Source: Brachybacterium aquaticum (lineage in GTDB: Bacteria > Actinomycetota > Actinomycetes > Actinomycetales > Dermabacteraceae). From it: a DNA stretch of 64,000 bases. The DNA is taken from the NCBI RefSeq assembly GCF_014204755.1, contig NZ_JACHLZ010000001.1, forward strand, positions 1,426,001 to 1,490,000. The letters run 5' to 3'. Below are positions 56,239 through 64,000 of the stretch, piece by piece. The translations under genes and the position numbers were made by a program. The notes beneath the pieces are model-generated. The model was given only the letters and a program-made list of their open reading frames with translations. It was not told where the DNA came from and did no database searches. Numbering within the stretch: the first letter of the stretch is position 1; each line of letters begins with the position of its first letter.

Positions 56239-56946
56239 TCAGAAGTCCTGCAGCGGGCGGCCATGGGCGTCCTTCTCGAAGGCGGGCGCCTTGGCGAGCA
56301 CCATGATGCCCTCGATGAGGCCCCAAAGGGCGCCGGCTCCGCAGGTGATCAGGGTGACGACGATCTGGATGATGCCGATGGTGGTGTAGCCCAGCAGGAA
56401 GCGGTGCACGCCGAAGCCGCCGAGGAAGATGCCCAGCAGACCGACGAGCAGACGGTTCTGCCCCTCTCCCCCGGGCACCTGGCCCGGCTGCTGCGGGACC
56501 GGACCGCCGCCGCCGTACGGGGGCTGGCCGTTGTACGGAGGCTGACCGCCGACGGGCGGCTGCCCGCCGGCCGGGGGTTGGGTGCCGTACGGGTCGGCAC
56601 CCGGCGCTCCGGCGCCCGGCACTGCCGACCAGCCGGCGCCCTCGGCGGCCGGGTCCGAGGCCGAGGCCTGACCGTAGGGCGAGGGCTGGCCGTACGGGGA
56701 GGCCTGGCCGTAGGGGGACGCCTGGTCGTAGGGCGAGGGCTGGCCGTACGGGGACGGCTGAGCGTAGGGCGACGCCTGCGCGGACGGGTCCTGCCCGTAC
56801 GAGTTCTGCCCGTACGGATCCTGGGCCGGGGGCTGCTGCCCGTACGGGGACGCCTGCGAGGACGGGTCCTGCGCGGGCGGCTGGCCGTAGGGGTTCTGCT
56901 GCCCGTACTGCTCGGAGGGGGCGCCGTTCTCACCGGGGTTGCTCAT
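56239..56946 (-). CDS. TM2-domain protein with Tyr/Gln/Pro-rich N-terminus
   Basis: Encodes 235 residues. Residues 1 to about 170 are low-complexity, built of units like SPYGQP, DPYGQ and QPPYGG, typical of cytoplasmic disordered regions of actinobacterial membrane proteins. The C-terminal TM2 domain (NRLLVGLLGIFLGGFGVHRFLLGYTTIGIIQ and GLIEGIMVLAK) has two helices with the GVHRFLLG motif. TM2 proteins are widespread with unknown role. A -10 TATCGT 6 nt before the ATG implies a leaderless mRNA covering the downstream CD225-like gene. Confidence 0.85.
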   Translation of the reverse strand: MSNPGENGAPSEQYGQQNPYGQPPAQDPSSQASPYGQQPPAQDPYGQNSYGQDPSAQASPYAQPSPYGQPSPYDQASPYGQASPYGQPSPYGQASASDPAAEGAGWSAVPGAGAPGADPYGTQPPAGGQPPVGGQPPYNGQPPYGGGGPVPQQPGQVPGGEGQNRLLVGLLGIFLGGFGVHRFLLGYTTIGIIQIVVTLITCGAGALWGLIEGIMVLAKAPAFEKDAHGRPLQDF

Positions 56947-56952
56947 GGCTCC

Positions 56953-56958
56953 ACGATA
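56953..56958 (-). promoter_or_regulatory. -10 element TATCGT, leaderless promoter
   Basis: On the minus strand TATCGT ends 6 nt before ATG 56946, without a ribosome site. Confidence 0.5.
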
Positions 56959-57043
56959 CGGGGCCGAGCGCACAGGCCGCACCCGACCTCCGTCTCCCGC
57001 GGCCCTCCTTCCGTCGGCCCCCGGGCAGGTTCCCGCGCGACGA

Positions 57044-59341
57044 TCAGCGGCGGCGCTTCTCCCGGATCCGCACGCCGATCACGATCGGCGAGCCGGTGAA
57101 CTCGAAGTCCTCGCGCAGCCGGCGCTCGATGAAGCGTCGGTAGCCGTGCTCGAGGAAGCCGGAGGCGAAGATGACGAACCGCGGCGGACGGGTGCGCGCC
57201 TGGGTCGCGAACAGGATCCGCGACTGCTTGCCGCCGCGCAGCGGGTGCGGGTGGGCGGCGACGAGCTGGCCGAGGAAGGCGTTCAGACGGCCGGTCGGGA
57301 CGCGGCGGTCCCAGCTCTCCAGCGCCTTCTCGAGCGCGGGCACGAGCTTCTCGGCGTGACGCCCGGTGGCGGCGGAGATGTTCACGCGCGGCGCCCAGGC
57401 GACGTGCGCGAGGTCCCGCTCGATCTCCCGCTCGAGGGCCTTGTGGCGCTCCTCGTCCAGCAGGTCCCACTTGTTGAAGGCGAGCACGAGGGCGCGCCCG
57501 GACTCGAGCACCATGTCGATGATCTTGAGGTCCTGCGTGGAGATCGGCTCGGAGGCCTCCAGCAGCACGACCGCGACCTCGGCGCGCTCGAGCGCGGCAT
57601 GGGTGCGCAGGGACGCGTAGTAGTCGGCGCCCTGGGACTGCAGCACGCGGCGGCGGATGCCGGCGGTGTCCACGAAGGTCCACTCCTTGCCGCCGAGGGT
57701 GATCTTCTCGTCGACCGGGTCGCGGGTGGTCCCGGCGACGTCGTCGACGACCACGCGCTGCTCGCGGGCGAGACGGTTCAGGAGGGAGGACTTGCCCACG
57801 TTCGGGCGTCCGACGAGCGCGACCCGGCGCGGCCCGTGATCGACCGGTGCGCCGCGGCCCTCCTCGGGCATCGCGGCGACCACGGCGTCCAGCAGGTCGC
57901 CGGAGCCGCGGCCGTGCAGGGCGGAGACCGGGTACGGCTCGCCGAGGCCGAGGTTCCACAGCGCCGCGGCCTCGAGCTCGCCGCGCTGGTCGTCGACCTT
58001 GTTGGCGACCAGCACGATCGGCACGTTCGCGCGGCGCAGGACCTTGAGCAGCTGCTCGTCGGTGGTGGTGATGCCGACGTTCGCGTCCACGATGAACATG
58101 ACCACGTCCGCCAGGGACACGGCGACCTCGGCCTGCTCGGCGACGCGGTAGGCGATGCCCTGGACCTTGTCCTCCCAGCCGCCGGTGTCCACCAGCCAGA
58201 AGTCCTTGCCCGCCCACTCGGCCTCGTAGAAGACGCGGTCGCGGGTCACGCCCGGGCGGTCCTCGACGACGGCCTCGCGGCGGCCGAGGATGCGGTTGAC
58301 CAGGGTGGACTTGCCGACGTTCGGGCGGCCGACCACGGCGACGACCGGCAGGTTGCGCTGCACGGAGGGCAGCAGCGGCTCGCCGTCCTCGCCGGTCAGC
58401 AGCGCGAGGTCCTCGTCGTCCAGCTCGTACTCGGACAGGCCTGCGCGCAGCGCGGCCTCGATCTCCTCGTCCGTCGGCCCCTCCCCCGGCGCCGAGCCCT
58501 CGGCGCCCGCGAGGCCGAGGGGCGCGCCGGCCCCGTCGGCCGACGGGGACGCGGCCGACGGGCCTGCGAGGGCCGGCTCGGCCGGGCCGAACTCGGCCTC
58601 CTCGTCCTCGGCCTCGGCGGCCGCGACGAGCATCAGGATCTTCTCGACGACGTCCTCGATCTCCAGGCCCGTCGTGTCGACCTCGTGCACGCCCTCGGCG
58701 GCGGTGAGGAACTCGGAGACGGCGGAGTCGTCGCGGTCGCGGCGCAGCACCTGGTCGGCCATGAGCTCGCGGTTCTCGGGGGTGTCCTCGAGGCCGAGCT
58801 CCGCGGCGCGACGGCGCATGCGCTCCTCGTCGGAGGCGGTCAGGAGCACGCGCACGCGGGCGTCGGGGGCGACGACGGTGGTGATGTCACGGCCCTCCGC
58901 GACGCAGAAGCCGCGCTCGGCGGCGGTGGCGAACAGGACCTCGCGCTGGCGGCGCTGCAGGATCGGGCGCACCAGGGTGTTGGTGGCGACGGCGGAGACC
59001 TGCTGGGAGATGCGCTGGGTGCGGATCTCAGAGGTGATGTCGGTGCCGGCGACGACGACGGTCGCCCCTGCAGGGTCGGTGCCGAGGTCGAGGTCGATCT
59101 CCTCGGCGACGCGGGCCACGGCCTCGCGGTCGGTGAGGTCCACGCCGTCCTCGAGGCAGGACCAGGCGACGGCGCGGTACATCGCGCCGGTGTCGAGGAT
59201 GCCGCCATCCAGTGCCTCTGCGACGAGGCGGGAGACGGTCGACTTCCCGGACCCGGCCGGGCCGTCGATCGCGATCGTGATGCCCTCGGCGGGGGTCTGC
59301 GGCGCGCTGGTGTGCATCCCTGAAGGATACGGGGCGCTCAC
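57044..59341 (-). CDS. Bifunctional cytidylate kinase / GTPase Der fusion
   Basis: Encodes about 765 residues if starting at GTG 59341, which overlaps the tyrA stop (GTGA) with GGAGGG 10 nt upstream; ATG 59317 is an alternative without a ribosome site. CMK (about 20-245): P-loop [19 protein letters not shown], and [14 protein letters not shown] disordered acidic linker (about 245-330) contains SADGAGAP encoded by a perfect 18-bp palindrome. Der then has two G domains: GRPNVGKST / DTGGW / NKVD and GRPNVGKSS / DTAGI / NKWD, ending in a KH-like domain. CMK phosphorylates CMP/dCMP; Der (EngA) matures the 50S subunit. The fusion is common in the phylum. Confidence 0.93.
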   Translation of the reverse strand: MSAPYPSGMHTSAPQTPAEGITIAIDGPAGSGKSTVSRLVAEALDGGILDTGAMYRAVAWSCLEDGVDLTDREAVARVAEEIDLDLGTDPAGATVVVAGTDITSEIRTQRISQQVSAVATNTLVRPILQRRQREVLFATAAERGFCVAEGRDITTVVAPDARVRVLLTASDEERMRRRAAELGLEDTPENRELMADQVLRRDRDDSAVSEFLTAAEGVHEVDTTGLEIEDVVEKILMLVAAAEAEDEEAEFGPAEPALAGPSAASPSADGAGAPLGLAGAEGSAPGEGPTDEEIEAALRAGLSEYELDDEDLALLTGEDGEPLLPSVQRNLPVVAVVGRPNVGKSTLVNRILGRREAVVEDRPGVTRDRVFYEAEWAGKDFWLVDTGGWEDKVQGIAYRVAEQAEVAVSLADVVMFIVDANVGITTTDEQLLKVLRRANVPIVLVANKVDDQRGELEAAALWNLGLGEPYPVSALHGRGSGDLLDAVVAAMPEEGRGAPVDHGPRRVALVGRPNVGKSSLLNRLAREQRVVVDDVAGTTRDPVDEKITLGGKEWTFVDTAGIRRRVLQSQGADYYASLRTHAALERAEVAVVLLEASEPISTQDLKIIDMVLESGRALVLAFNKWDLLDEERHKALEREIERDLAHVAWAPRVNISAATGRHAEKLVPALEKALESWDRRVPTGRLNAFLGQLVAAHPHPLRGGKQSRILFATQARTRPPRFVIFASGFLEHGYRRFIERRLREDFEFTGSPIVIGVRIREKRRR

Positions 59342-60447
59342 GCCTCGGCGACCCTCCAGCCGCGTGCCGTGAGCTCTCGCGTGAGCAGGTCCTCACGGGT
59401 GGCGTCGATGGCGACGTGCGCGAGGCCCACCTCACGGCCCAGCTCGTGCTCGAGGCGGAGGTCCTCGAGGTTCACGCCGATCTGCCCGATCTCGGTGAGG
59501 AGCCGGGCGAGCTCGCCGGGACGGTCCGGGACGAGCACGACGATCGTGGAGAACGCGTCGGTGCCGCCGCCGTGCTTGCCGGGGATGCGGCGCACGCCGC
59601 GGTTGCCCTCGGCGATGAGGTCGGCCAGCGCCCGGCGGGAGCCGGTGCCGGGGTCGGGATCGCCCTGCAGGGTGGTGAGCGCCTCGCGGACCTGCTCGAG
59701 GCGGGCAGCGACCGCGGTGAGCACCTCGCCGACGGCGGCGGCGTTGGCGCCGAGGATCTCGACCCACAGCCGCGGGTCCGAGTCGGCGATGCGCGTCGTG
59801 TCGCGCAGTCCCTGGCCGGCCAGGCCCAGCGCCTGCTCGGAGGGCTCGAGCAGGGTGGTCGCCAGCAGGCTCGAGAGCACCTGGGGGACGTGGGAGACGT
59901 GGGCGACGGCGGTGTCGTGCGCGCCGGCGTCCATGGTGATCGGAACGGAGCCGATCTCGGTCGCCAGTCCCTTCAGCACCGTCACGGCGTCCGGGAGGGT
60001 GCTCTCGTGGGGGACGACCACGAAGGGGCGGCCCTGGAAGAGGTCCGCGCGGGCGGCGATGACGCCGGAGACCTCACGGCCGGCCATGGGATGCCCGCCG
60101 ATGTAGCGGGGCAGGTCCTCCTCGCGGGCGAGGAGGCGCAGGCCCTCGAGGACGGTGGTCTTCACGCTCGCCACGTCCGCGACCAGGGCGTCGGGCCAGC
60201 GGCGCAGGGCACGGTCCACGAGGGAGGCGGCGACGTCCGGGGGCGCGGCGACCAGGACCAGCTCCGGGGAGCGGGAGCCGGTGGTGGGCAGCTCCCCCAC
60301 GCCGAGCTCGACGGCGAGGGCCGCGGTGCCCGGGGAGACGTCCTCGACCTGCACGTCCACGCCGGCGCGGCGCAGGGCCATGCCGAGGGAGCCGCCGATC
60401 AGGCCGGTGCCGATGATCCGCACCGGGGAGGGCACGAGGCTCCTCAC
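59338..60447 (-). CDS. tyrA: Prephenate dehydrogenase
   Basis: Encodes 369 residues from GTG 60447 (GAGGGG 7 nt upstream); GTG 60435 with GGAG is an alternative. The NAD-binding motif [20 protein letters not shown] is at the N-terminus, the active-site block [14 protein letters not shown] near 125, and the helical dimerisation part follows. A C-terminal ACT domain ([31 protein letters not shown]) probably mediates tyrosine feedback. The enzyme oxidatively decarboxylates prephenate to 4-hydroxyphenylpyruvate. It lies between rluB and cmk-der in a coupled operon. Confidence 0.92.
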   Translation of the reverse strand: MRSLVPSPVRIIGTGLIGGSLGMALRRAGVDVQVEDVSPGTAALAVELGVGELPTTGSRSPELVLVAAPPDVAASLVDRALRRWPDALVADVASVKTTVLEGLRLLAREEDLPRYIGGHPMAGREVSGVIAARADLFQGRPFVVVPHESTLPDAVTVLKGLATEIGSVPITMDAGAHDTAVAHVSHVPQVLSSLLATTLLEPSEQALGLAGQGLRDTTRIADSDPRLWVEILGANAAAVGEVLTAVAARLEQVREALTTLQGDPDPGTGSRRALADLIAEGNRGVRRIPGKHGGGTDAFSTIVVLVPDRPGELARLLTEIGQIGVNLEDLRLEHELGREVGLAHVAIDATREDLLTRELTARGWRVAEA

Positions 60448-60471
60448 AGTCCCACCCCTCACAGTCCCACC
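60443..60471. repeat. 15-bp tandem duplication across the rluB stop codon
   Basis: CTCACAGTCCCACC occurs at 60443-60456 and 60458-60471. The minus-strand rluB stop (TCA, 60459-60461) and last codons are copied downstream; the copy supplies the GTG used as the tyrA start and part of its ribosome site. Confidence 0.8.
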
Positions 60472-61427
60472 TCCGCCATCAGGGTGCCGAGCTCGCGATG
60501 GGTGAGCTCGCGGGTCGCGCCGGGGGCGAGGTCGCCGAGCAGCACCGGGCCGATGCGGGTGCGCACGAGCGCTGTCAGCTCGAAGCCCTGGGAGGCGAAC
60601 ATGCGGCGCACGATGCGGTTGCGGCCCTCGTGGAGGGTCACCTCGACCACGGCCTCGCGGCCATCCTGGGCGAGCACGCGGGCGCGGTCGGCGCGGGCCG
60701 GGCCGTCCTCGAGCTCCACGCCCTCGCGCAGGGTCTTCACCAGCCCGCGGGGCGGACCGCCGGGCGCGTCGAAACGGCACACGTAGGTCTTCTCCACCGC
60801 GAAGGAGGGGTGGGTGAGGCGGTGGGCGAGCTCGCCGTCGTTCGTCAGCAGCAGCAGGCCCTCGGTCTCGTAGTCGAGCCGGCCCACGTGGTAGAGCCGC
60901 TGGGGGAACTCGGCGGTGAACTCGGTGAGGTCGCGCCGCCCCTCGGGGTCGCTCATGGCGGAGACGACGTGGCGGGGCTTGTGCAGGGCGACGGTGAGCT
61001 TGGTGGTGTCCAGCTGCAGGCGTCGGCCGTCGACGTGGACCACCTGGGTGGACGGGTCGATGCGCACGCCCTGCTCGAGCACGACGGCGCCGTCGACCTT
61101 CACGCGGCCCGCGCCGATCAGCGCCTCGCAGGCGCGGCGGGAGCCGAACCCGGCCTGGGCGAGCACCTTCTGGAGCCGCTCGCCGCCCTCGCGGTGCAGG
61201 TCCGGCATCTCGCCGTCGGCGTCGGTCGGGACGGGGCGCACCGCGCCCTCGTCGTCGCGCAGGCGCGTGCTGCGCGGCGGGGTGAAGGCGCTGCGGCGGC
61301 GCTGCTTCCCGCCGCCGGAGCGGGAGCCGCCCGAGCGGGCGCCGCCGGAGCCGGCCTTGCCGCCGGAACTGCCCTTGCTGCCGGAGCCGCGCCTGCCCCC
61401 GGAGCCGCCCTGCCCGCCGGTCGCCAT
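60459..61427 (-). CDS. 23S rRNA pseudouridine synthase RluB family
   Basis: Encodes 322 residues; ATG 61427 shares a base with the parA stop (TGATG). The first 45 residues are Gly/Ser/Arg-rich and disordered, probably RNA-binding. The S4 domain (ERLQKVLAQAGFGSRRACEALIGAGRVKVDG) precedes the RsuA/RluB catalytic domain with the Asp in GRLDYETEGLLLLTNDGELAHRL and the EGRNRIVRRMFASQGFEL block. It isomerises a uridine in 23S rRNA (RluB) or, less likely, 16S rRNA. The scpA/scpB genes normally preceding it are missing. Confidence 0.88.
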   Translation of the reverse strand: MATGGQGGSGGRRGSGSKGSSGGKAGSGGARSGGSRSGGGKQRRRSAFTPPRSTRLRDDEGAVRPVPTDADGEMPDLHREGGERLQKVLAQAGFGSRRACEALIGAGRVKVDGAVVLEQGVRIDPSTQVVHVDGRRLQLDTTKLTVALHKPRHVVSAMSDPEGRRDLTEFTAEFPQRLYHVGRLDYETEGLLLLTNDGELAHRLTHPSFAVEKTYVCRFDAPGGPPRGLVKTLREGVELEDGPARADRARVLAQDGREAVVEVTLHEGRNRIVRRMFASQGFELTALVRTRIGPVLLGDLAPGATRELTHRELGTLMAEVGL

Positions 61428-62299
61428 CAGGCGGCGCCGCCGCGGGAGATGAGCTCCCGGGCGAGCTGCCGGTAGGCCTCGGCGCCCTTGTTGGAGGAGG
61501 CGAAGGAGATGATCGGCTCCGCCGCGACGGACGCGTCGGGGAACTTCACCGTGCGGTTGATGGTGGTGTGGAAGACCTGGTCCGGGAACGCCTCGACCAC
61601 GCGCTGGCACACCTCGCGGGCGTGCAGGGTGCGCGGATCGAACATGGTGATGAGGATGCCGTCGAGCTCCAGGCGCGGGTTGATGCGGTCCTGGACCTTC
61701 TCGATGGTCTCCACCAGCAGGGCCACACCGCGCAGCGCAAAGTACTCGGCTTCCAGCGGGATGATCACGCCGTGGCTGGCCGCGAGGGCATTGACGGTGA
61801 GCAGGCCGAGCGAGGGCTGGCAGTCGATGATGATGACGTCGTAGTCGTCGGCGACGGGGCGCAGCACGCGGGCGAGCGCCATCTCTCGGGCCACCTCGTT
61901 GACGAGGGTGACCTCCGCGGCGGAGAGGTCGATGTTCGCCGGGAGCACGTCGAGGTTCTCGGTGTCGGTCTCCTGGATCACCTCGCGCACGTCATGACCG
62001 CGCTCCATGAGCAGGTTGTAGACGGTGACGTCGAGGTCGTAGGGGTTCACGCCGGTGCCGGCGCTGAGGGCACCCTGGGGGTCGAGGTCCACCAGCAGCA
62101 CCTTGCGGCCCAGCTCGGCGAGGGCCGCGCCGAGGTTGATGACGCTGGTGGTCTTCCCGACGCCGCCCTTCTGGTTGACCATCGAGATGATCCGCGCGGG
62201 GCCGTGGGAGTCGAGCGGGGCCGGCTCCGGGAGCTCCGGCATCGGTCGGCCGGTGGGGCCGAGGTCGATGTCCAGCTGCTGGGGGGAGGTCGGGCTCAC
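61427..62299 (-). CDS. ParA-family ATPase of the xerD-rluB locus
   Basis: Encodes 290 residues from GTG 62299 with AGGA about 7 nt upstream. The 45-residue N-terminal tail is Pro/Ser-rich. Deviant Walker A: ISMVNQKGGVGKTTSVINLG, A' VLLVDLDPQGALSAGTGVNP and Walker B DVIIIDCQPSLGLLTVNAL are all intact. This is the Rv1708-like protein of the conserved xerD-parA-scpA-scpB-rluB locus and is distinct from the chromosome-partition ParA near the origin. It may act with ScpAB/SMC elsewhere in the phylum; those genes are absent here. Confidence 0.88.
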   Translation of the reverse strand: MSPTSPQQLDIDLGPTGRPMPELPEPAPLDSHGPARIISMVNQKGGVGKTTSVINLGAALAELGRKVLLVDLDPQGALSAGTGVNPYDLDVTVYNLLMERGHDVREVIQETDTENLDVLPANIDLSAAEVTLVNEVAREMALARVLRPVADDYDVIIIDCQPSLGLLTVNALAASHGVIIPLEAEYFALRGVALLVETIEKVQDRINPRLELDGILITMFDPRTLHAREVCQRVVEAFPDQVFHTTINRTVKFPDASVAAEPIISFASSNKGAEAYRQLARELISRGGAA

Positions 62300-62472
62300 G
62301 GAGTGTTCCTGTCGTCGGCGTCGTGGTCTGGTGCGGGTGCGCGGCTCAGCCTGCGGGGCGCGGAGATGCTCCGGTCCCAGTCCGGGCAGCGACGGCTGCG
62401 CCTGTGCGCTGCCATCGGCCGCGGGGCGCCCCCGTCGGGCGGGGCCGGGCGGGGGCTTCGTGCCGCCCAAGT

Positions 62473-63471
62473 CTAAGCCCCCTTCCGGGCGCGGGGGTGG
62501 GCCGCGGCATGGGTCTCGCGCAGGGAGTCGACCGTCACCTGCGTGTACAGCTGCGTGGTGGTGACCGAGGCGTGGCCGAGCAGCTCCTGGACGCTGCGCA
62601 CGTCCGCACCGCCGTGCAGGAGGTGCGTGGCGTAGGAGTGGCGCAGGGTGTGGGGGCTGATGGGCTGCGGAAGGTCCTCGAGCCCCGCGTCGCGGGCGGC
62701 GCGCTGGACGATCTGCCAGGCCGCCTGGCGGGTGAGCCGGGTGCCGCGGGAGCCGAGGAAGATCGCCGGGGTCCCGGTGCCGTGGGCCGCGAGCGCCGGT
62801 CGGCCGCGGGTGAGGTAGGCGCCGAGCGCCTCGAGGGCATAGCGGCCGACGGGGACCACGCGGTGCTTGTCGCCCTTGCCGCGCAGCACGGCGGAGCGCT
62901 CCCGCGCATCCACGTCGTCGAGGTCCAGACCGGTCGCCTCGGAGATCCGGGCGCCGAGGCCGTACAGGATCTCCACGAGCGCCCGGTCGCGCAGGGACCG
63001 CTCGGTCGCCTCCCGGCCGGTGCCCGGCCGGCCCGCCGCCTCCAGCAGCGCCTCGACCTGGTCGAGGGAGAGCGGGTGCGGCAGCCGATGGGGCAGGGAG
63101 GGGCTCGGCACGAGACGGGAGGGGTCGCCGGTGGTGGAGGCGCGCTCGGCGTCGAGGAAGGAGTGCAGCCCCCGCACCGCGGCGAGGGAGCGGGCGGCGG
63201 AGGCGGCCGAGAGGGCGCTGCCCCCGTCGGCCCCGGTGCGCAGGGCCTGCAGCCACTCCCCCAGGTCGGAGGGGTCCACCGCGGTGGCCTCGAGGTCGCG
63301 CTGCGCGAGATCGCGCAGGTAGCGGCGCAGGTCGCGGGAGTAGGCGGCGAGGGTGTTGTCCGAGAGGCCCCGCTCCACGCGCAGGTGACCGAGGTACTGC
63401 TCGAGCAGGCGCCGGTCGCCGGGCCGCAGGCCGCCGTCGGCCGGTGCCCCCTCGTCGGCCGGGACCGTCAC
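62473..63471 (-). CDS. xerD: Site-specific tyrosine recombinase XerD
   Basis: Encodes 332 residues from GTG 63471, 4 nt after the ctaB stop. The SAM-like N-terminal domain ([29 protein letters not shown]) precedes the catalytic domain with Arg in [12 protein letters not shown], Lys in [23 protein letters not shown] (HxxR) and [15 protein letters not shown] with Tyr nucleophile. Together with XerC it resolves chromosome dimers at dif. A Ser/Ala-rich insert after about 80 ([17 protein letters not shown]) is small. It is core, not a phage integrase, judging from its locus. Confidence 0.9.
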   Translation of the reverse strand: MTVPADEGAPADGGLRPGDRRLLEQYLGHLRVERGLSDNTLAAYSRDLRRYLRDLAQRDLEATAVDPSDLGEWLQALRTGADGGSALSAASAARSLAAVRGLHSFLDAERASTTGDPSRLVPSPSLPHRLPHPLSLDQVEALLEAAGRPGTGREATERSLRDRALVEILYGLGARISEATGLDLDDVDARERSAVLRGKGDKHRVVPVGRYALEALGAYLTRGRPALAAHGTGTPAIFLGSRGTRLTRQAAWQIVQRAARDAGLEDLPQPISPHTLRHSYATHLLHGGADVRSVQELLGHASVTTTQLYTQVTVDSLRETHAAAHPRARKGA

Positions 63472-63475
63472 GAGG

Positions 63476-64000
63476 TCAGAGGGTGACGAAGGGGTCGATC
63501 GCGAGCGCGACGAACAGGACCGTCAGGTAGGTGATCGAGCCGTGGAAGACCGTCATCGGCGCGAGCGCCTTCCCGGTCAGGCCCTTGTGCACGCGCAGGG
63601 CGTAGCGGATCACCAGGTAGCCGAACCAGGCGCCGGCGCCCACGGCGGCGATCCCGTACACCCAGCCGGTCTCCCCGAGCGGGATGATCGCGAGGCTCGC
63701 AGCGATCATGAGCGCCGTGTGCATGATCATCTGGCCCGCCACGTTCGACCGCGAGGAGACCACCGGCAGCATCGGCACCCCGGCGGCGGCGTAGTCCTTG
63801 GAGAACTTCTCGGCGAGCGGCCAGTAGTGCGGCGGGGTCCAGAAGAAGATCACCAGGAACAGCAGCACGGCGGTCCAGGACACGGTGCCGGTCACCGAGG
63901 ACCAGCCGATCAGCACGGGCATGCACCCGGCGACCCCGCCCCAGACGATGTTCTGGCTGGTGCGGCGCTTCAGGATCATCGTGTAGAAGACGACGTAGAG
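63476..64000 (-). CDS. ctaB: Protoheme IX farnesyltransferase (heme O synthase), C-terminal part
   Basis: The 5' end lies beyond the window; the visible 174 codons begin [22 protein letters not shown]. The UbiA-family block [20 protein letters not shown] and the second Asp-rich/His motif [28 protein letters not shown] are diagnostic for CtaB/CyoE. It attaches farnesyl to heme B, giving heme O for cytochrome oxidase, in the membrane. About five membrane helices are visible. xerD follows 4 nt after its stop, an unusual but tight pairing. Confidence 0.92.
   Translation of the reverse strand, partial: LYVVFYTMILKRRTSQNIVWGGVAGCMPVLIGWSSVTGTVSWTAVLLFLVIFFWTPPHYWPLAEKFSKDYAAAGVPMLPVVSSRSNVAGQMIMHTALMIAASLAIIPLGETGWVYGIAAVGAGAWFGYLVIRYALRVHKGLTGKALAPMTVFHGSITYLTVLFVALAIDPFVTL

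Noticed and set aside
62473..63471. Tyrosine recombinase as a sign of a mobile element
   Set aside because: Its length, catalytic motifs and locus next to parA/rluB identify the housekeeping XerD.

Overview
The window is a contiguous, very GC-rich (about 72% by eye) chromosomal stretch with strong third-position GC bias, many GTG starts and many short start/stop overlaps. The gene set (ImuA/ImuB/DnaE2 mutasome, GarA, FtsR-type MerR, DUF881 and small basic protein cluster, PAC2 protein, TIGR03085 protein, Cmk-Der fusion) indicates an actinobacterium. The overall flavour suggests Micrococcales, possibly Dermabacteraceae/Brachybacterium; the genus is recollection and inference, not a search result. 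I see no insertion sequence, prophage or CRISPR array.

Layout. 1-6.5 kb: end of a glycogen synthase, an RNB exoribonuclease coupled to an unknown gene, an ABC ATPase, an rRNA/tRNA 2'-O-methyltransferase, a HAD phosphatase and a xylitol/sorbitol-type dehydrogenase. 6.8-14.7 kb: a DUF222/HNH nuclease, then a SOS-box-driven imuA-imuB-dnaE2 operon with an 11-codon ORF bridging imuB and dnaE2. 14.7-15.4 kb: remnants of a divergent pair (membrane protein and LuxR regulator), both lacking their N-termini. 15.4-22 kb: a YhgE/Pip protein and an MMPL transporter with a degenerate ABC-ATPase-like tail, divergent from a TetR regulator across a palindromic operator. 22-31 kb: a Tat-exported GH25 lysozyme, a queuosine-precursor-type transporter, a Bcr/CflA exporter, a CUT1 sugar ABC transporter without its ATPase, a methyltransferase, a maltokinase-cap-like protein and an unknown membrane protein.

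31-39 kb: an N-methylhydantoin-use cluster: fused HyuA-HyuB hydantoinase, MFS transporter, N-carbamoylsarcosine amidase and IclR regulator. The hydantoinase and amidase promoters share AGCAAC/GTTGCT sites, one of them a perfect inverted repeat. 39-48.5 kb: a MacB/FtsX-like exporter, a second HAD protein, a TauE/SafE permease, a PAC2 protein, a transglutaminase, a TIGR03085 protein, an RNA/DNA methyltransferase and an orphan ParA ATPase. 48.5-52.6 kb: the conserved DUF881-Sbp-DUF881-GarA-MerR-MerR growth/division cluster. 52.6-57 kb: a methyltransferase, tRNA-Pro(GGG), PurU, a NUDIX hydrolase apparently starting at ATC, and small membrane proteins. 57-64 kb: the core order ctaB-xerD-parA-rluB-tyrA-cmk/der, with scpA and scpB missing where they are usually found.

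Four patterns cut across the window: (1) many genes have a TAnnnT-like -10 element 6-7 nt before the start codon, implying leaderless mRNAs; (2) the octamer palindrome TCGGCCGA, often within CCGTCGGCCGACGG, recurs in intergenic DNA and protein linkers; (3) several genes carry tandem duplications spanning their stop codon; (4) translational coupling through ATGA, GTGA or TGATG overlaps is frequent. All coordinates and counts were read by hand.
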